From NCBI RefSeq assembly GCF_035978755.1, contig NZ_CP108414.1, positions 8,308,001 to 8,372,000 on the forward strand: a stretch of DNA of 64,000 bases, read 5' to 3'. Under the pieces are notes generated by a model that saw nothing but the letters and a program-made list of their open reading frames with translations, did no database searches and had not been told where the DNA came from. The stretch is from Streptomyces sp. NBC_01298. Lineage in GTDB: Bacteria; Actinomycetota; Actinomycetes; Streptomycetales; Streptomycetaceae. Both the position numbers and the translations under genes were made by a program. Positions 9,083 to 23,875 of the stretch are shown piece by piece; the stretch's first letter is position 1; every line of letters begins with the position of its first letter.

Positions 9083-11566
9083 TCAGGGCGGGGGCAGGTT
9101 CTGCTCGGACCAGACGGTCTTGCCCTCCACGGTGTAGCGGCTGCCCCAGCGGTGCGAGAGCTGGGCGACGATGTACAGGCCGCGACCGCCCTCCTCGTGG
9201 TTCCTCGCGCGCCGCATCCTCGGCTGCGTGTTGCTGGAGTCCGAGACCTCGCAGGTCAGGGTGTCGGCCCGGATCAGCCGGAGCCGCACCGGGCCGCCGG
9301 CGTGGCGGATGGCGTTGGTGACCAGTTCGCTGACGATGAGCTCCGTGCTGAAGGCGAGCTCGTCGAGGTCCCAGGCGGTCAGCTGATCCAGGACGAGACC
9401 GCGCGCCTCGCCGACGATCGCGGGATCGGCCTCGAGCACCCACGTCGCGAGGGAGTCTTCGCCCACCATGCGGGTACGGGCCAGCAGGAGCGTGACGTCG
9501 TCCCTCAGGCGGCCCGGCGGCAGCCCCTCCACGATGTCGTGCCGGGCCCGGCGCAGCGGCCGGCCGAGTACGTCCGTACGCAACAGGCGATCCGCCAGGT
9601 CGCGCATTCCCTCGTCGACGTCGCCCTCTCCGCGTTCGATGAGGCCGTCGGTGTACAGGGCGAGGACGCTTCCCGGCGGCAGATCGCGTTCGACCGGCTC
9701 GAAGGGCCAGCCACCGACGCCCAGGGGCGGGCCGGGGCTCAGCTCGACGTACTCCACGGTTCCGTCCGGGCTGACCACGGCCGGAGGCGGATGCCCGGCG
9801 CTCGCCATCACGCACCTTCCGGTGACCGGGTCGTAGACGGCGTACAGGCAGGTGGCGCCGGCCGGTCCGATGCGCAGCAGCGTGCCCGCGTCGCCCTCGT
9901 CCGCGTCTTCGCTGTCGGCCTCGGCGACGACCTGCAGGACCATGTCGTCCACGTGCGCCAGCAGTTCCTCGGGCTCCAGCTCCAGGTCAGCCATCGCGCG
10001 TACGGCGCTGCGCAGGCGACCCATCATGGCCGTGGCGTGCAGCCCGTGACCGGTGACGTCCCCGACCACCAGGGCGACACGGGCCGAGGACAGGGGGATG
10101 ACGTCGAACCAGTCGCCACCCACTCCGCTGTCCGCGTCGGCGGGCAGGTAGAGGCCGGCGGCCTCCAGCGCGGGCGTCTCCGCGGTGGCCGGGGGCAGCA
10201 GGCTGCGCTGCAGGCCCACGGCGGTACGGCGCTCCTTGGTGTACCGCCTGGCGTTGTCCACGGCCACGGCCGCACGGGCCGCGATCTCCTCCAGGAGCGC
10301 GAGGTCGTCCTCGTCCAGCGGGGGAGCTTCCCCCGTGCGCCAGATGGTGATCCTGCCGAACCCGATGCCCCGCGCGCTCAGCGGCGCCGTCATCGCCGAA
10401 TGCGCACCCGGCACGGCAATGGCCCACTCCGGCGCGGCGTCGTCCTCGGGCCCGGGTTGGAGCTCGGGCTGGGGTTCGGTGGCGCGGTTTCCGAAGCCGG
10501 TGATCAGCTCCCCCCGGCACTCCCGCGCGGCGGGCGCGGCCGGACCGGCCGCCGCGGGAGGAGCCGCGAAATGGACCGTGGCCGTACGCAGCACGTCCGA
10601 TTCGGCTCCCGCCACGGCCATCCGGATCAGCGGCTGCGCGGGATGCCCGTCGGCGGCCGGTTCACCGCCGGTCAGAACGGTCTCCGAGAGATCCACCGCG
10701 GCGCAGTCGCCGAAGGCGGGCGCCAGGATGCCGACCAGGTCCTCGACGGTGCGCAGGACGGACAGCGAGCCGCCCAGGGCCCCGGTCGCCCGGTACAGCA
10801 GGTCCAGGCGCCCGCGCGAGCGCTCGTGGTCGGTCACGTCGGTGAACACCGCCGCCACGCCCATCGTCCGTCCGTCGGGTGCCTGCAGCCGGAACGCCTG
10901 GATGGTCACGACCCGGCCGCCCCGGGGGTCGTCCAGGGTGCGCGCGGTCGTGTTGAAACCGATCAGGGGGTTCCCGCTGCGCAGGACCCCGCGCAGCCGG
11001 TCCTCGACGATCCGCGCGTCCTCGGCCCACAGGAAGTCGCCCAGGCGCCGGCCGTACAGGTCGACGGGCACTCCGGTGTAGGGCAGCAGGTGCGTGTTCG
11101 TCCGGAGCAGGCGCAGGTCCGCGTCGAAGAGGGCGAGGCCCACTCGGCTCTGGAGGAACAGTTCGTGCGTGAAGGCGTGGTCCTGCCGCCATCGGGCGGC
11201 CTGTTCCAGGGGCGAGGCGAGCACGAGGCGGCGGGCCGTGTCCCCGCCCTCCCCGCCGACCAGCGGGACGACGCGGAACTCGATCTCCAGGGTGCGCCCG
11301 GAGCCGTGCCGCAGGGTGGCACGGCCCTCCCACCCCTCCCGTCCCGCCTGCTCCCGCTGCCCGCCCTGCGCCAGAACCGCTTCCCAGCTGCCCGGGTTCG
11401 CGAGGAGGTCCCGGGCCGGCCGACCGCACACCTCCGTGGACCGGCGCTCCAGGAGGGCTTCCGCGGCCGGTGTCCAGGCGACGACCGTCCCGGCACCGTC
11501 CAGCAGCGCCGCGGCCGTGTTCGTGACAGCGAAGGGATAGTCCTGGTTGCCCTCAGTGGCGCGCAT
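9083..11566 (-). CDS. PAS/GAF PP2C phosphatase with C-terminal HATPase (cytosolic SpoIIE-type regulator)
   Basis: An 827-residue soluble signalling protein. Two PAS domains (about 15-125 and 135-265; LLDGAGTVVAWTPAAEALLE, LFDADLRLLRTNTHLLPYTG) are followed by a GAF domain (about 280-480), a PP2C domain (about 490-690; SGVGGDWFDVIPLS, GDVTGHGLHA, LALYTDGLIERGEGDVDEGM) and an RsbW-like HATPase_c (FSTELIVSELVTNAIRHAGG). The layout parallels the 4144-6783 protein without its membrane sensor. The ATG at 11566 precedes the first PAS; a long upstream open frame overlaps katG and is not used. A role in partner switching is inferred. Confidence 0.8.
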   Translation of the reverse strand: MRATEGNQDYPFAVTNTAAALLDGAGTVVAWTPAAEALLERRSTEVCGRPARDLLANPGSWEAVLAQGGQREQAGREGWEGRATLRHGSGRTLEIEFRVVPLVGGEGGDTARRLVLASPLEQAARWRQDHAFTHELFLQSRVGLALFDADLRLLRTNTHLLPYTGVPVDLYGRRLGDFLWAEDARIVEDRLRGVLRSGNPLIGFNTTARTLDDPRGGRVVTIQAFRLQAPDGRTMGVAAVFTDVTDHERSRGRLDLLYRATGALGGSLSVLRTVEDLVGILAPAFGDCAAVDLSETVLTGGEPAADGHPAQPLIRMAVAGAESDVLRTATVHFAAPPAAAGPAAPAARECRGELITGFGNRATEPQPELQPGPEDDAAPEWAIAVPGAHSAMTAPLSARGIGFGRITIWRTGEAPPLDEDDLALLEEIAARAAVAVDNARRYTKERRTAVGLQRSLLPPATAETPALEAAGLYLPADADSGVGGDWFDVIPLSSARVALVVGDVTGHGLHATAMMGRLRSAVRAMADLELEPEELLAHVDDMVLQVVAEADSEDADEGDAGTLLRIGPAGATCLYAVYDPVTGRCVMASAGHPPPAVVSPDGTVEYVELSPGPPLGVGGWPFEPVERDLPPGSVLALYTDGLIERGEGDVDEGMRDLADRLLRTDVLGRPLRRARHDIVEGLPPGRLRDDVTLLLARTRMVGEDSLATWVLEADPAIVGEARGLVLDQLTAWDLDELAFSTELIVSELVTNAIRHAGGPVRLRLIRADTLTCEVSDSSNTQPRMRRARNHEEGGRGLYIVAQLSHRWGSRYTVEGKTVWSEQNLPPP

Positions 11567-11658
11567 GCGTGCCCATCTCGTCCGCCGGTCCCTCTGTGCC
11601 CATGCTGGTCGATGTCCGCAACGAGGGCCAGGGGCGCTACGCCATCCGGTTCGGGCCC

Positions 11659-15821
<4,163 letters not shown>

Positions 15822-15964
15822 CGCGGAGGTTCCTCGGGCGGTGCGGGGGCGGATGCTCCGGTGGAGCGGGCGTGGTCGATGGACCGGCTGTGCGGGGGCG
15901 GCGAGGGGGAGGGCGCGGGGAAGGAGGGTGCGGGGAAGGAAGTGGCCCGGGGAAGGGCGGGTGG

Positions 15965-17179
15965 TCATACGCCGACGTAGTTCTCGGCGAACCAGTCCTG
16001 GTGGGCGCGGGAGGTGCGCAAGGAGTCGAGGCGGGCACGCCGCAGGGAAGCCTGAAAGAACGATCCGCCTGATTGCTCCGGGCCCGGGATCGCGTGCAGC
16101 AGGCCGGTCATCCACTGGGTGAACTCCTGGGCGCGCCAGATGTGCGCCAGGCACTGCGCCGAGTAGCGGTCGAGGGCTGCGCCGTCCCCTCCGGAGAGGG
16201 TCTCGGCGAGTGCGCCGCCCAAGATCTCCGCCTCCAGCACGGCGAGGTTCGCGCCCTTCGCGGCGGCCGGCGCCGTCAGGCTCGCGGCGTCTCCGGCGAG
16301 GAGGAGCGAGCCGTGGCGCAGCGGTTCGACCACATCGCAGGCCAGGTCGACGACCCCGCGCTCGATGATCGGCCCCCTGTGCAGCGGACCGTGTTCCGCG
16401 GCGCGCATCCGCAGGTCGAGTTCGTCCCAGATCCGTTCCTCGGACCAGGCGTCGGCGGGGGCGCCGCGCCGGCACTGGAGGTAGTACCGCGTGACCTGCG
16501 GGCTACGGGCCATGTGGCCGGCGAAACCGCGGTCGTGGACGGCGTACCCGACGGCGTCGAGGCTGGGCGGAGCTTCGGCGAGCAGGCCGAGCCAGCTCAC
16601 TCCGTGGTCGTGGTGGTGGCGGACCGCGGCGGGCGGCAAGGAGCGGCGGGAGGCTCCGTGGCGGCCGTCGCAGCCGGCGACGTACCGGGCGTCCCATCGC
16701 GTGGGGCTGCCGTCCGGCTCCCGGGCGGTGACGTACGGCCGGGGGCCGTCGGCGTCGTGGACGGCCAGCGCCTCGGTCGCGAAGTGGATCCTGCCACCGG
16801 CGTCGAGGTAGTGCGCCAGGAGGTCCGTGACCAGGTTCTGCTGCGGGTAGACGGTGTGCTGCTCGCCCCGGCCCAGGGAGCCGTAGTCGAGGCGGAAGCT
16901 GCCGTCCCCGGTACGGAACTCGCACGTGCCGTGCGTACGGCCGTGCCGGCGCAGCCCCTCGGCGAGGCCGTGACGGTCGAGGATCCGTACGGTGTTCGGC
17001 GCGAGGAAGCCGGCCCGGGCCCGGGTCTGGACGTGCGAGCGGTCGGCGCGTTCGAGAACGACGCAGTCGATCCCGGCGGCGAGGAGGAGGTTGGCGAGCA
17101 CCAGGCCGGCGGGGCCGGCACCGAGCACGACCACATCGGCCGAGGCGCGTAAGCCTCGGCAATTCAGGCTTTCTGTCAT
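15965..17179 (-). CDS. FAD-dependent aromatic hydroxylase (4-hydroxybenzoate 3-monooxygenase-like)
   Basis: A 404-residue group A flavoprotein monooxygenase. VVVLGAGPAGL at residues 16-26 binds the FAD adenylate. The region RAGFLAPNTVRIL resembles PobA, the later GCDGRHGASR is the DG motif and LLLAGDAASLTAPAAAKG the GD motif that contacts the FAD ribose; RYYLQC also matches PobA-type enzymes. It should insert a hydroxyl group next to a phenolic OH with NAD(P)H and oxygen. The ATG at 17179 places the GxGxxG near the N-terminus; the longer frame adds 14 unlikely residues. It is followed by an O-methyltransferase, which points to a modified aromatic product rather than simple catabolism. Confidence 0.8.
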   Translation of the reverse strand: MTESLNCRGLRASADVVVLGAGPAGLVLANLLLAAGIDCVVLERADRSHVQTRARAGFLAPNTVRILDRHGLAEGLRRHGRTHGTCEFRTGDGSFRLDYGSLGRGEQHTVYPQQNLVTDLLAHYLDAGGRIHFATEALAVHDADGPRPYVTAREPDGSPTRWDARYVAGCDGRHGASRRSLPPAAVRHHHDHGVSWLGLLAEAPPSLDAVGYAVHDRGFAGHMARSPQVTRYYLQCRRGAPADAWSEERIWDELDLRMRAAEHGPLHRGPIIERGVVDLACDVVEPLRHGSLLLAGDAASLTAPAAAKGANLAVLEAEILGGALAETLSGGDGAALDRYSAQCLAHIWRAQEFTQWMTGLLHAIPGPEQSGGSFFQASLRRARLDSLRTSRAHQDWFAENYVGV

Positions 17180-17319
17180 GGCGCGGGAATCATAAGCACG
17201 GAAAAACCCGAGGAAGATCATTAGTCACCCACATGCAGCAATAGGGTGAAAATCGCTGGATTCCGCTCTCGTCGGCGGTGAGAACGGTGCCGGTGGCCGC
17301 GACAGCCGCGATGGCGGTG

Positions 17320-19261
<1,942 letters not shown>

Positions 19262-19378
19262 ACAGCGGCTAAGGGATGAGCGGGGCCGCGCGAGGGTCGT
19301 AGGGCGTCCGTTCGGGTGGCGTTGTGCCCTCGCGGGTGGTAAGTGCGCCTGGAAGTTGACCGGTCCGTGCTGTGCTGA

Positions 19379-19819
<441 letters not shown>

Positions 19820-19826
19820 GGGGCAC

Positions 19827-19861
19827 GCTCCGGCAGGGCTGCCCCACAGCCCTGTCGGAGC
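19827..19861 (+). terminator. Rho-independent-type hairpin after the Rpf-like gene
   Basis: A 15-bp stem, GCTCCGGCAGGGCTG at 19827-19841 with CAGCCCTGTCGGAGC at 19847-19861, with one G-T pair and a CCCCA loop. It starts eight bases after the stop codon. Confidence 0.75.
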
Positions 19862-20049
19862 GGCCCGCACGCGACCTCGCGATGACCTTGTCTGTGGGTC
19901 TGTGCACCATGGCTGACCTGCTGTTTCATCCGGAAGGCAACCGGGGTGGGGGTATGCCGTGCGGATGCGGGTCCCGGGGCCCTGTGTCAGCTTGGTACGA
20001 GTGGGGGCTGGACCGCGGGGGGCGTCTTTCCCGAAGGGGTGCATCACAG

Positions 20050-20478
20050 ATGAACCGACTTCTCGCCACGGCCGTGAGCACGGCCGCCGCAGCGCTTCTC
20101 GTGGCCGGCGGGGCCGCCTCGGCCTTCGCCGCGGCGCCCACCGACGACGCGACCACGGAGCTGTGCAGCAGTCTGACCGAACTCAAGGCCGACAACGCGA
20201 AGTTGCGTGCGCTCGACCCGGCGACAGCCACCAAGGACCAGATCAAGGACGCCCACAAGGCCGTCCAGGACGACTGGAAGACCGTCGCCGAGTCCACCGC
20301 GCAGTTCAACGCCGCCCAGAAGGACGCGGTCAAGAACGCGACCAATGACGTGAAGAAGACGTACGAGGACCTGCCCGGCGACACCACCGGCGCCGAGGTT
20401 CTCACCAAGCTCACCCCGGACCTGCAGAAGCTCGACACGGCCGTCGCGAGCGCCCAGACCGGCCTGCAGTGCGGCTGA
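20050..20478 (+). CDS. Small secreted helical protein of unknown function
   Basis: A 142-residue protein with a Sec signal (LLATAVSTAAAALLVAGGAA, cleavage around ASAFA-AAP, residue 28). The mature part is rich in Lys, Asp and Ala in helical heptads (LTELKADNAKLRALDPATAT, then FNAAQKDAVKNATNDVKKTY). It has only two cysteines (ELCSSL and the C-terminal LQCG), which could form a disulphide. I recognise no family beyond short secreted streptomycete proteins of this type. The ATG at 20050 follows an AAGGGG sequence. It is convergent with the NRPS cluster, from which a strong hairpin separates it. Confidence 0.75.
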   Translation: MNRLLATAVSTAAAALLVAGGAASAFAAAPTDDATTELCSSLTELKADNAKLRALDPATATKDQIKDAHKAVQDDWKTVAESTAQFNAAQKDAVKNATNDVKKTYEDLPGDTTGAEVLTKLTPDLQKLDTAVASAQTGLQCG

Positions 20479-20529
20479 CGCGGGACTGACGCGGGGCTGG
20501 ACATACGGGGCTGACACGGACGCACCGCC

Positions 20530-20598
20530 GGGCGGACCGGTCGGGGTGCGGGCGGCGCGCGGTAGGGGCGCCCCGCCCGCACCCCGACCGGCCCGCCC
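20530..20598. terminator. Long bidirectional terminator between convergent genes
   Basis: Left arm 20530-20555 (GGGCGG, one unpaired A, then CCGGTCGGGGTGCGGGCGG) pairs with right arm 20573-20598. The stem is about 25 bp with a loop of about 17 bases. It lies between the stop of the small secreted protein and the stop of the last NRPS gene, so it can stop transcription from both sides. Confidence 0.75.
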
Positions 20599-20622
20599 GG
20601 CGGCGGAACGCGGGCCCATGGG

Positions 20623-23600
20623 TCAGCCGCAGGCGGCCGTCAGCGCGGCGGTGAACTCCCCGGCCAGTTCGGTGATCACGGGGAGGTCGAAGGCCAGCGC
20701 GTTGTACTGCAGCCAGCACCGCAGGCCTCCGTCCGGCTGCTCGACCACGGTCAGCTCGGGCACGCCCAGGTCCCCGCCCGGCAGCGGCCAGGGTACGGTG
20801 CTCCCGCGGGGCAGCTCCCAGGGCGCGCAGGCCAGGCCGGGCAGTTGGGCCGGCGCGGCCCAGGCCTCGTAGCGGAGCCAGGCCGCGAACGGTACGGACG
20901 GGCTGAACTCGGCGAACGGGTACAGCTGGTGGTCCAGCGCCTCGCTGTACGTGGTCCGCAGCCGGTCCACCAGTTCGGCGAAGCCGGGCCCCCCGCTCGC
21001 GTCCACCCGGAGCAGCAGGGACTGTACGAAGCAGCCGATCGTCCGCTCGGAGTCCGGGCTCGGGCGGCCGGGTACCGGGGTCATCACCACCAGGTCGGGA
21101 CGGCCGCCGCGGCTCGCCAGCAGTGCGGTCCAGGCCGCCGTCACGGCGAGGAAGGGGGTCGCGCCCAGCTCGGCCGCCCTGGCCCGCAGGGCTTCGGCCA
21201 ACGGTGCCGGTACCTCGAACTCGTGCGCCTGCGTGAGGACTTCCTCCACCGCCCGGCGGCCGGCGAACTGCTCCAGGGCTTGCGGCGCCCCGGCCAGCGC
21301 GGCCGCGAAGTGGGCCCGGGAGGCCGGCCAGTGCGCGTTCGCCCGGTCCACCAACTCCTGGTAGCCCGGCCCCGAACGGGCCGGCGGGGCCGACCGGCCG
21401 CGCCGCAGCGCGGAGTAGAACACCCCGAGGTCGGCCAGCAGCACACCGACCGACCAGCCGTCGGAGACCATGTGGTGCACCGCGACCAGGACCACGTGGT
21501 CGGTCTCCGAACGGCTCACCACCAGGAGCCGTGCCATCGGGTCGACGGCCAGGTCGGTGAGGCGGTCGCGTTCGGCCAGCAGCAGGGCGTCCACCTCCGC
21601 GTCCGAGGCCCCCGGGGCGTGGGCCAGCGTGATCCGCACCCGGGGCTCCTCGTCCAGGACCGCCCGCACGACCCCGTCGCCCGCCGCCTCGAACCGGGTC
21701 CGCAGCGCCGGATGGCGCCGGACCGCCTCGGTGAGCGCCAGGCCGAGCGTTTTTGGCTCCAGCCGGTCGGTCACCCGGAACAGCGCCGTCACCGCGCCGG
21801 CGTCGCGGCCGGGGGCCTCGGCCATCCAGCGGAAGAAGTTCTCCTGCTGCGAGGTGAGCGCGATCGCGTGCGGCTGCGCGCGGAGCGCGGCCAGGTAGGG
21901 CGTCACCGTCTGCGTCCCGGCGGACGCGCTGCCGCAGGCGGCCGCACGCCGGTCGGGGTGCTCCACCCACGCGGCCTGGGAGCGCAGCGAGGGCCGCTCG
22001 AAGACCACGGCGGTGCCCGCCCGGACCCCGAACTCGGCGCTGATGCCGGCGGCGAGCTGGACCGCCCGGAACGAGTCGCCGCCGAGCGCGAAGAACTCGG
22101 CGGCCACGTCGGTGACCGGCCGTCCGAGGAGACGCCGCCAGAGCGCCGCCAGCCGGAGTTCCGTCGGGGTGGCCGGGGCGACCGCCGGACCGGTGGGCTC
22201 CGCGGGCGCGTCGAACAGGGGGCGTAGCCGGTGTTTGACCACCTTGCCGCTCGGATTCCTGGGCAGCTCGGCGGCGAGCAGGATCCGTACCGGCAGTTCG
22301 GGCCTGCTGAGCCGGGCGCTCAGGAACAGCCGCAGCTCGTCCAGGTCCAGACCGCCGGGCCCGGCCACCACGACCGCCACCGGGACGGAGCCCATCACGG
22401 GGTGCGGCAGGCCGAGCGCCGCGGCGTCCGCGACCGCGGGGTGCTCGTACAGCACCTCCTCGATCCGCAGGGTGGAGACCTTCAGCGCGCCGCTCTTGAT
22501 GACGTCGCTCTCCCGGTCGACCAAGTACAGGTAGCCGTCCGCGTCGAGGCGTCCGACGTCGCCCATCCGTACCCAGCCGTCCCGGAACACCTTCGCGCCG
22601 TCCCCGGCGGGGCCCAGGTAGCCGCGGGGCGGTCCGGGCTGGCGCAGCCAGACCTCGCCGACCTGCCCGGCGGGCAGCGCGCGTCCGTCCGCGTCGAGGA
22701 TCCGGAGGTCCCGGGGGTCGGAGGGGCGGCCCAGCGAACCGGGGCGGCGGGTGTCGACGACGGTGGAGATCTGTGCGGGCGAGGCCTCGGCGGAGGTGTA
22801 GGTGTTGACCAGCGTCGCGCCCGGCAGCGCCGCGGCCAGTGCGGCCGCCACCGGCACGGGCAGTGCGGCGGCGGAGGAGTTGACCAGGCGCAGACTGCTC
22901 AGGTCGTACCGCCCGGCGGTGCCCGCGTTGACCAGTTCGATCGCCATGGAAGGCACCAGGAAGGCGGTGCCGACGCCGAACTTCTCTACCGTGACGCCGA
23001 ATTGGTCCGCGTCGAAGCGCGGCAGGCTGAGCGTGGTGGGCGCGGCCGTCAGCGCGCCCAGCAGCATCACCTGGCCCGCGTTGGTCCCGATCGGGAAGGC
23101 GTGCAGGGCGTGCCGCGAGTGCGCGTAGGCGCGGCGGCGGGGACGGGTGGCCAGACCGGCGGTCAGGTTTCCGTGCGCGGCGAGCACGCCCTTGGGCGCG
23201 CCGGTGGTGCCGGAGGTGCCGATCACCTGGGCCGGGTCGGCCGGTCCGACCCGGTGCGGCGGGCCGGCCGGCGGCTCGGGGTGCGCCGCCAGCAGGGCGT
23301 CCAGGTCCAGCTCCGTCAGTCCCCGGACGGTGGCCGGTGCACCGTCCCGCAGGACCGTTCCGGCTCCGGCCAGCGCGGCCAGGGCGGCGGCATCGGCCGC
23401 GGACAGGTCCTCGCGGACCGGGACGGGCACCCCGCCCGCGTACTGGACGGCGAGGAAGCCCACGGCGTACCGCTCCCAGCGCGCGTTGGCGAACCGCAGC
23501 AGCACCCGGTCGCCCGGTCCGACCCCGGCGGCGGCCAGCCCGACGGCGGCGCGCAGCGCCTCCTCGCGCCAGCGGCGGTAGCTCAGTTCCCCGCCGCCGA

Positions 23601-23865
23601 CGACCTGCAGCGCCACGTGGTCGGGGTGTTCGGCGGCCCGGGCGTCGAGGAGTTCCGGGACGGTCGTCGCGGTGGGCGGCACGGTGGTGGCGATGGCGGT
23701 CTCCGGTGCTGTTCGGTGGGAGGTCCGGGCAGCAGGGTCGAGCCCTGCTGCCCGGCGGTGCGTCTGCTGGCCGTGCGTCTGACGGCGGTCCGGTGGAGCG
23801 GCCGTCCGGTGGAGCGGCGGCCCGGTGGAGCGGCGGTCCGTGCGGACCGGTCTGGGTCGAGGCAT
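20623..23865 (-). CDS. NRPS protein with acyl/aryl-ligase-like A domain, carrier protein and condensation domain (A-T-C)
   Basis: Up to 1080 residues. An adenylating domain (about 65-560; IGTSGTTGAPKGVLAAHG near 215, LPRNPSGKVVKHRL at its end) resembles acyl-CoA or aryl-acid ligases more than amino-acid A domains. A carrier protein has FFALGGDSFRAVQLA with the phosphopantetheine Ser near 597. A condensation domain (about 655-1075) has HHMVSDGWS near 796. It may activate a starter acid. It ends in a C domain although the other cluster proteins begin with their own, so the assembly order is not co-linear. The only ATG (23865) precedes about 60 basic, repetitive residues and a perfect hairpin; the GTG at 23682 may be the true start. 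Confidence 0.85.
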   Translation of the reverse strand: MPRPRPVRTDRRSTGPPLHRTAAPPDRRQTHGQQTHRRAAGLDPAARTSHRTAPETAIATTVPPTATTVPELLDARAAEHPDHVALQVVGGGELSYRRWREEALRAAVGLAAAGVGPGDRVLLRFANARWERYAVGFLAVQYAGGVPVPVREDLSAADAAALAALAGAGTVLRDGAPATVRGLTELDLDALLAAHPEPPAGPPHRVGPADPAQVIGTSGTTGAPKGVLAAHGNLTAGLATRPRRRAYAHSRHALHAFPIGTNAGQVMLLGALTAAPTTLSLPRFDADQFGVTVEKFGVGTAFLVPSMAIELVNAGTAGRYDLSSLRLVNSSAAALPVPVAAALAAALPGATLVNTYTSAEASPAQISTVVDTRRPGSLGRPSDPRDLRILDADGRALPAGQVGEVWLRQPGPPRGYLGPAGDGAKVFRDGWVRMGDVGRLDADGYLYLVDRESDVIKSGALKVSTLRIEEVLYEHPAVADAAALGLPHPVMGSVPVAVVVAGPGGLDLDELRLFLSARLSRPELPVRILLAAELPRNPSGKVVKHRLRPLFDAPAEPTGPAVAPATPTELRLAALWRRLLGRPVTDVAAEFFALGGDSFRAVQLAAGISAEFGVRAGTAVVFERPSLRSQAAWVEHPDRRAAACGSASAGTQTVTPYLAALRAQPHAIALTSQQENFFRWMAEAPGRDAGAVTALFRVTDRLEPKTLGLALTEAVRRHPALRTRFEAAGDGVVRAVLDEEPRVRITLAHAPGASDAEVDALLLAERDRLTDLAVDPMARLLVVSRSETDHVVLVAVHHMVSDGWSVGVLLADLGVFYSALRRGRSAPPARSGPGYQELVDRANAHWPASRAHFAAALAGAPQALEQFAGRRAVEEVLTQAHEFEVPAPLAEALRARAAELGATPFLAVTAAWTALLASRGGRPDLVVMTPVPGRPSPDSERTIGCFVQSLLLRVDASGGPGFAELVDRLRTTYSEALDHQLYPFAEFSPSVPFAAWLRYEAWAAPAQLPGLACAPWELPRGSTVPWPLPGGDLGVPELTVVEQPDGGLRCWLQYNALAFDLPVITELAGEFTAALTAACG
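23725..23755 (-). terminator. Perfect 13-bp hairpin between the third and fourth NRPS genes
   Basis: CCGGGCAGCAGGG at 23725-23737 pairs perfectly with CCCTGCTGCCCGG at 23743-23755, with a five-base loop. It lies within the doubtful N-terminal extension of the last NRPS gene, beside direct repeats of CCGGTGGAGCGGC at about 23792-23840. It could be an attenuator or internal terminator that lowers expression of the A-T-C protein. Confidence 0.5.
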
Positions 23866-23875
23866 CGGCGGTGGG

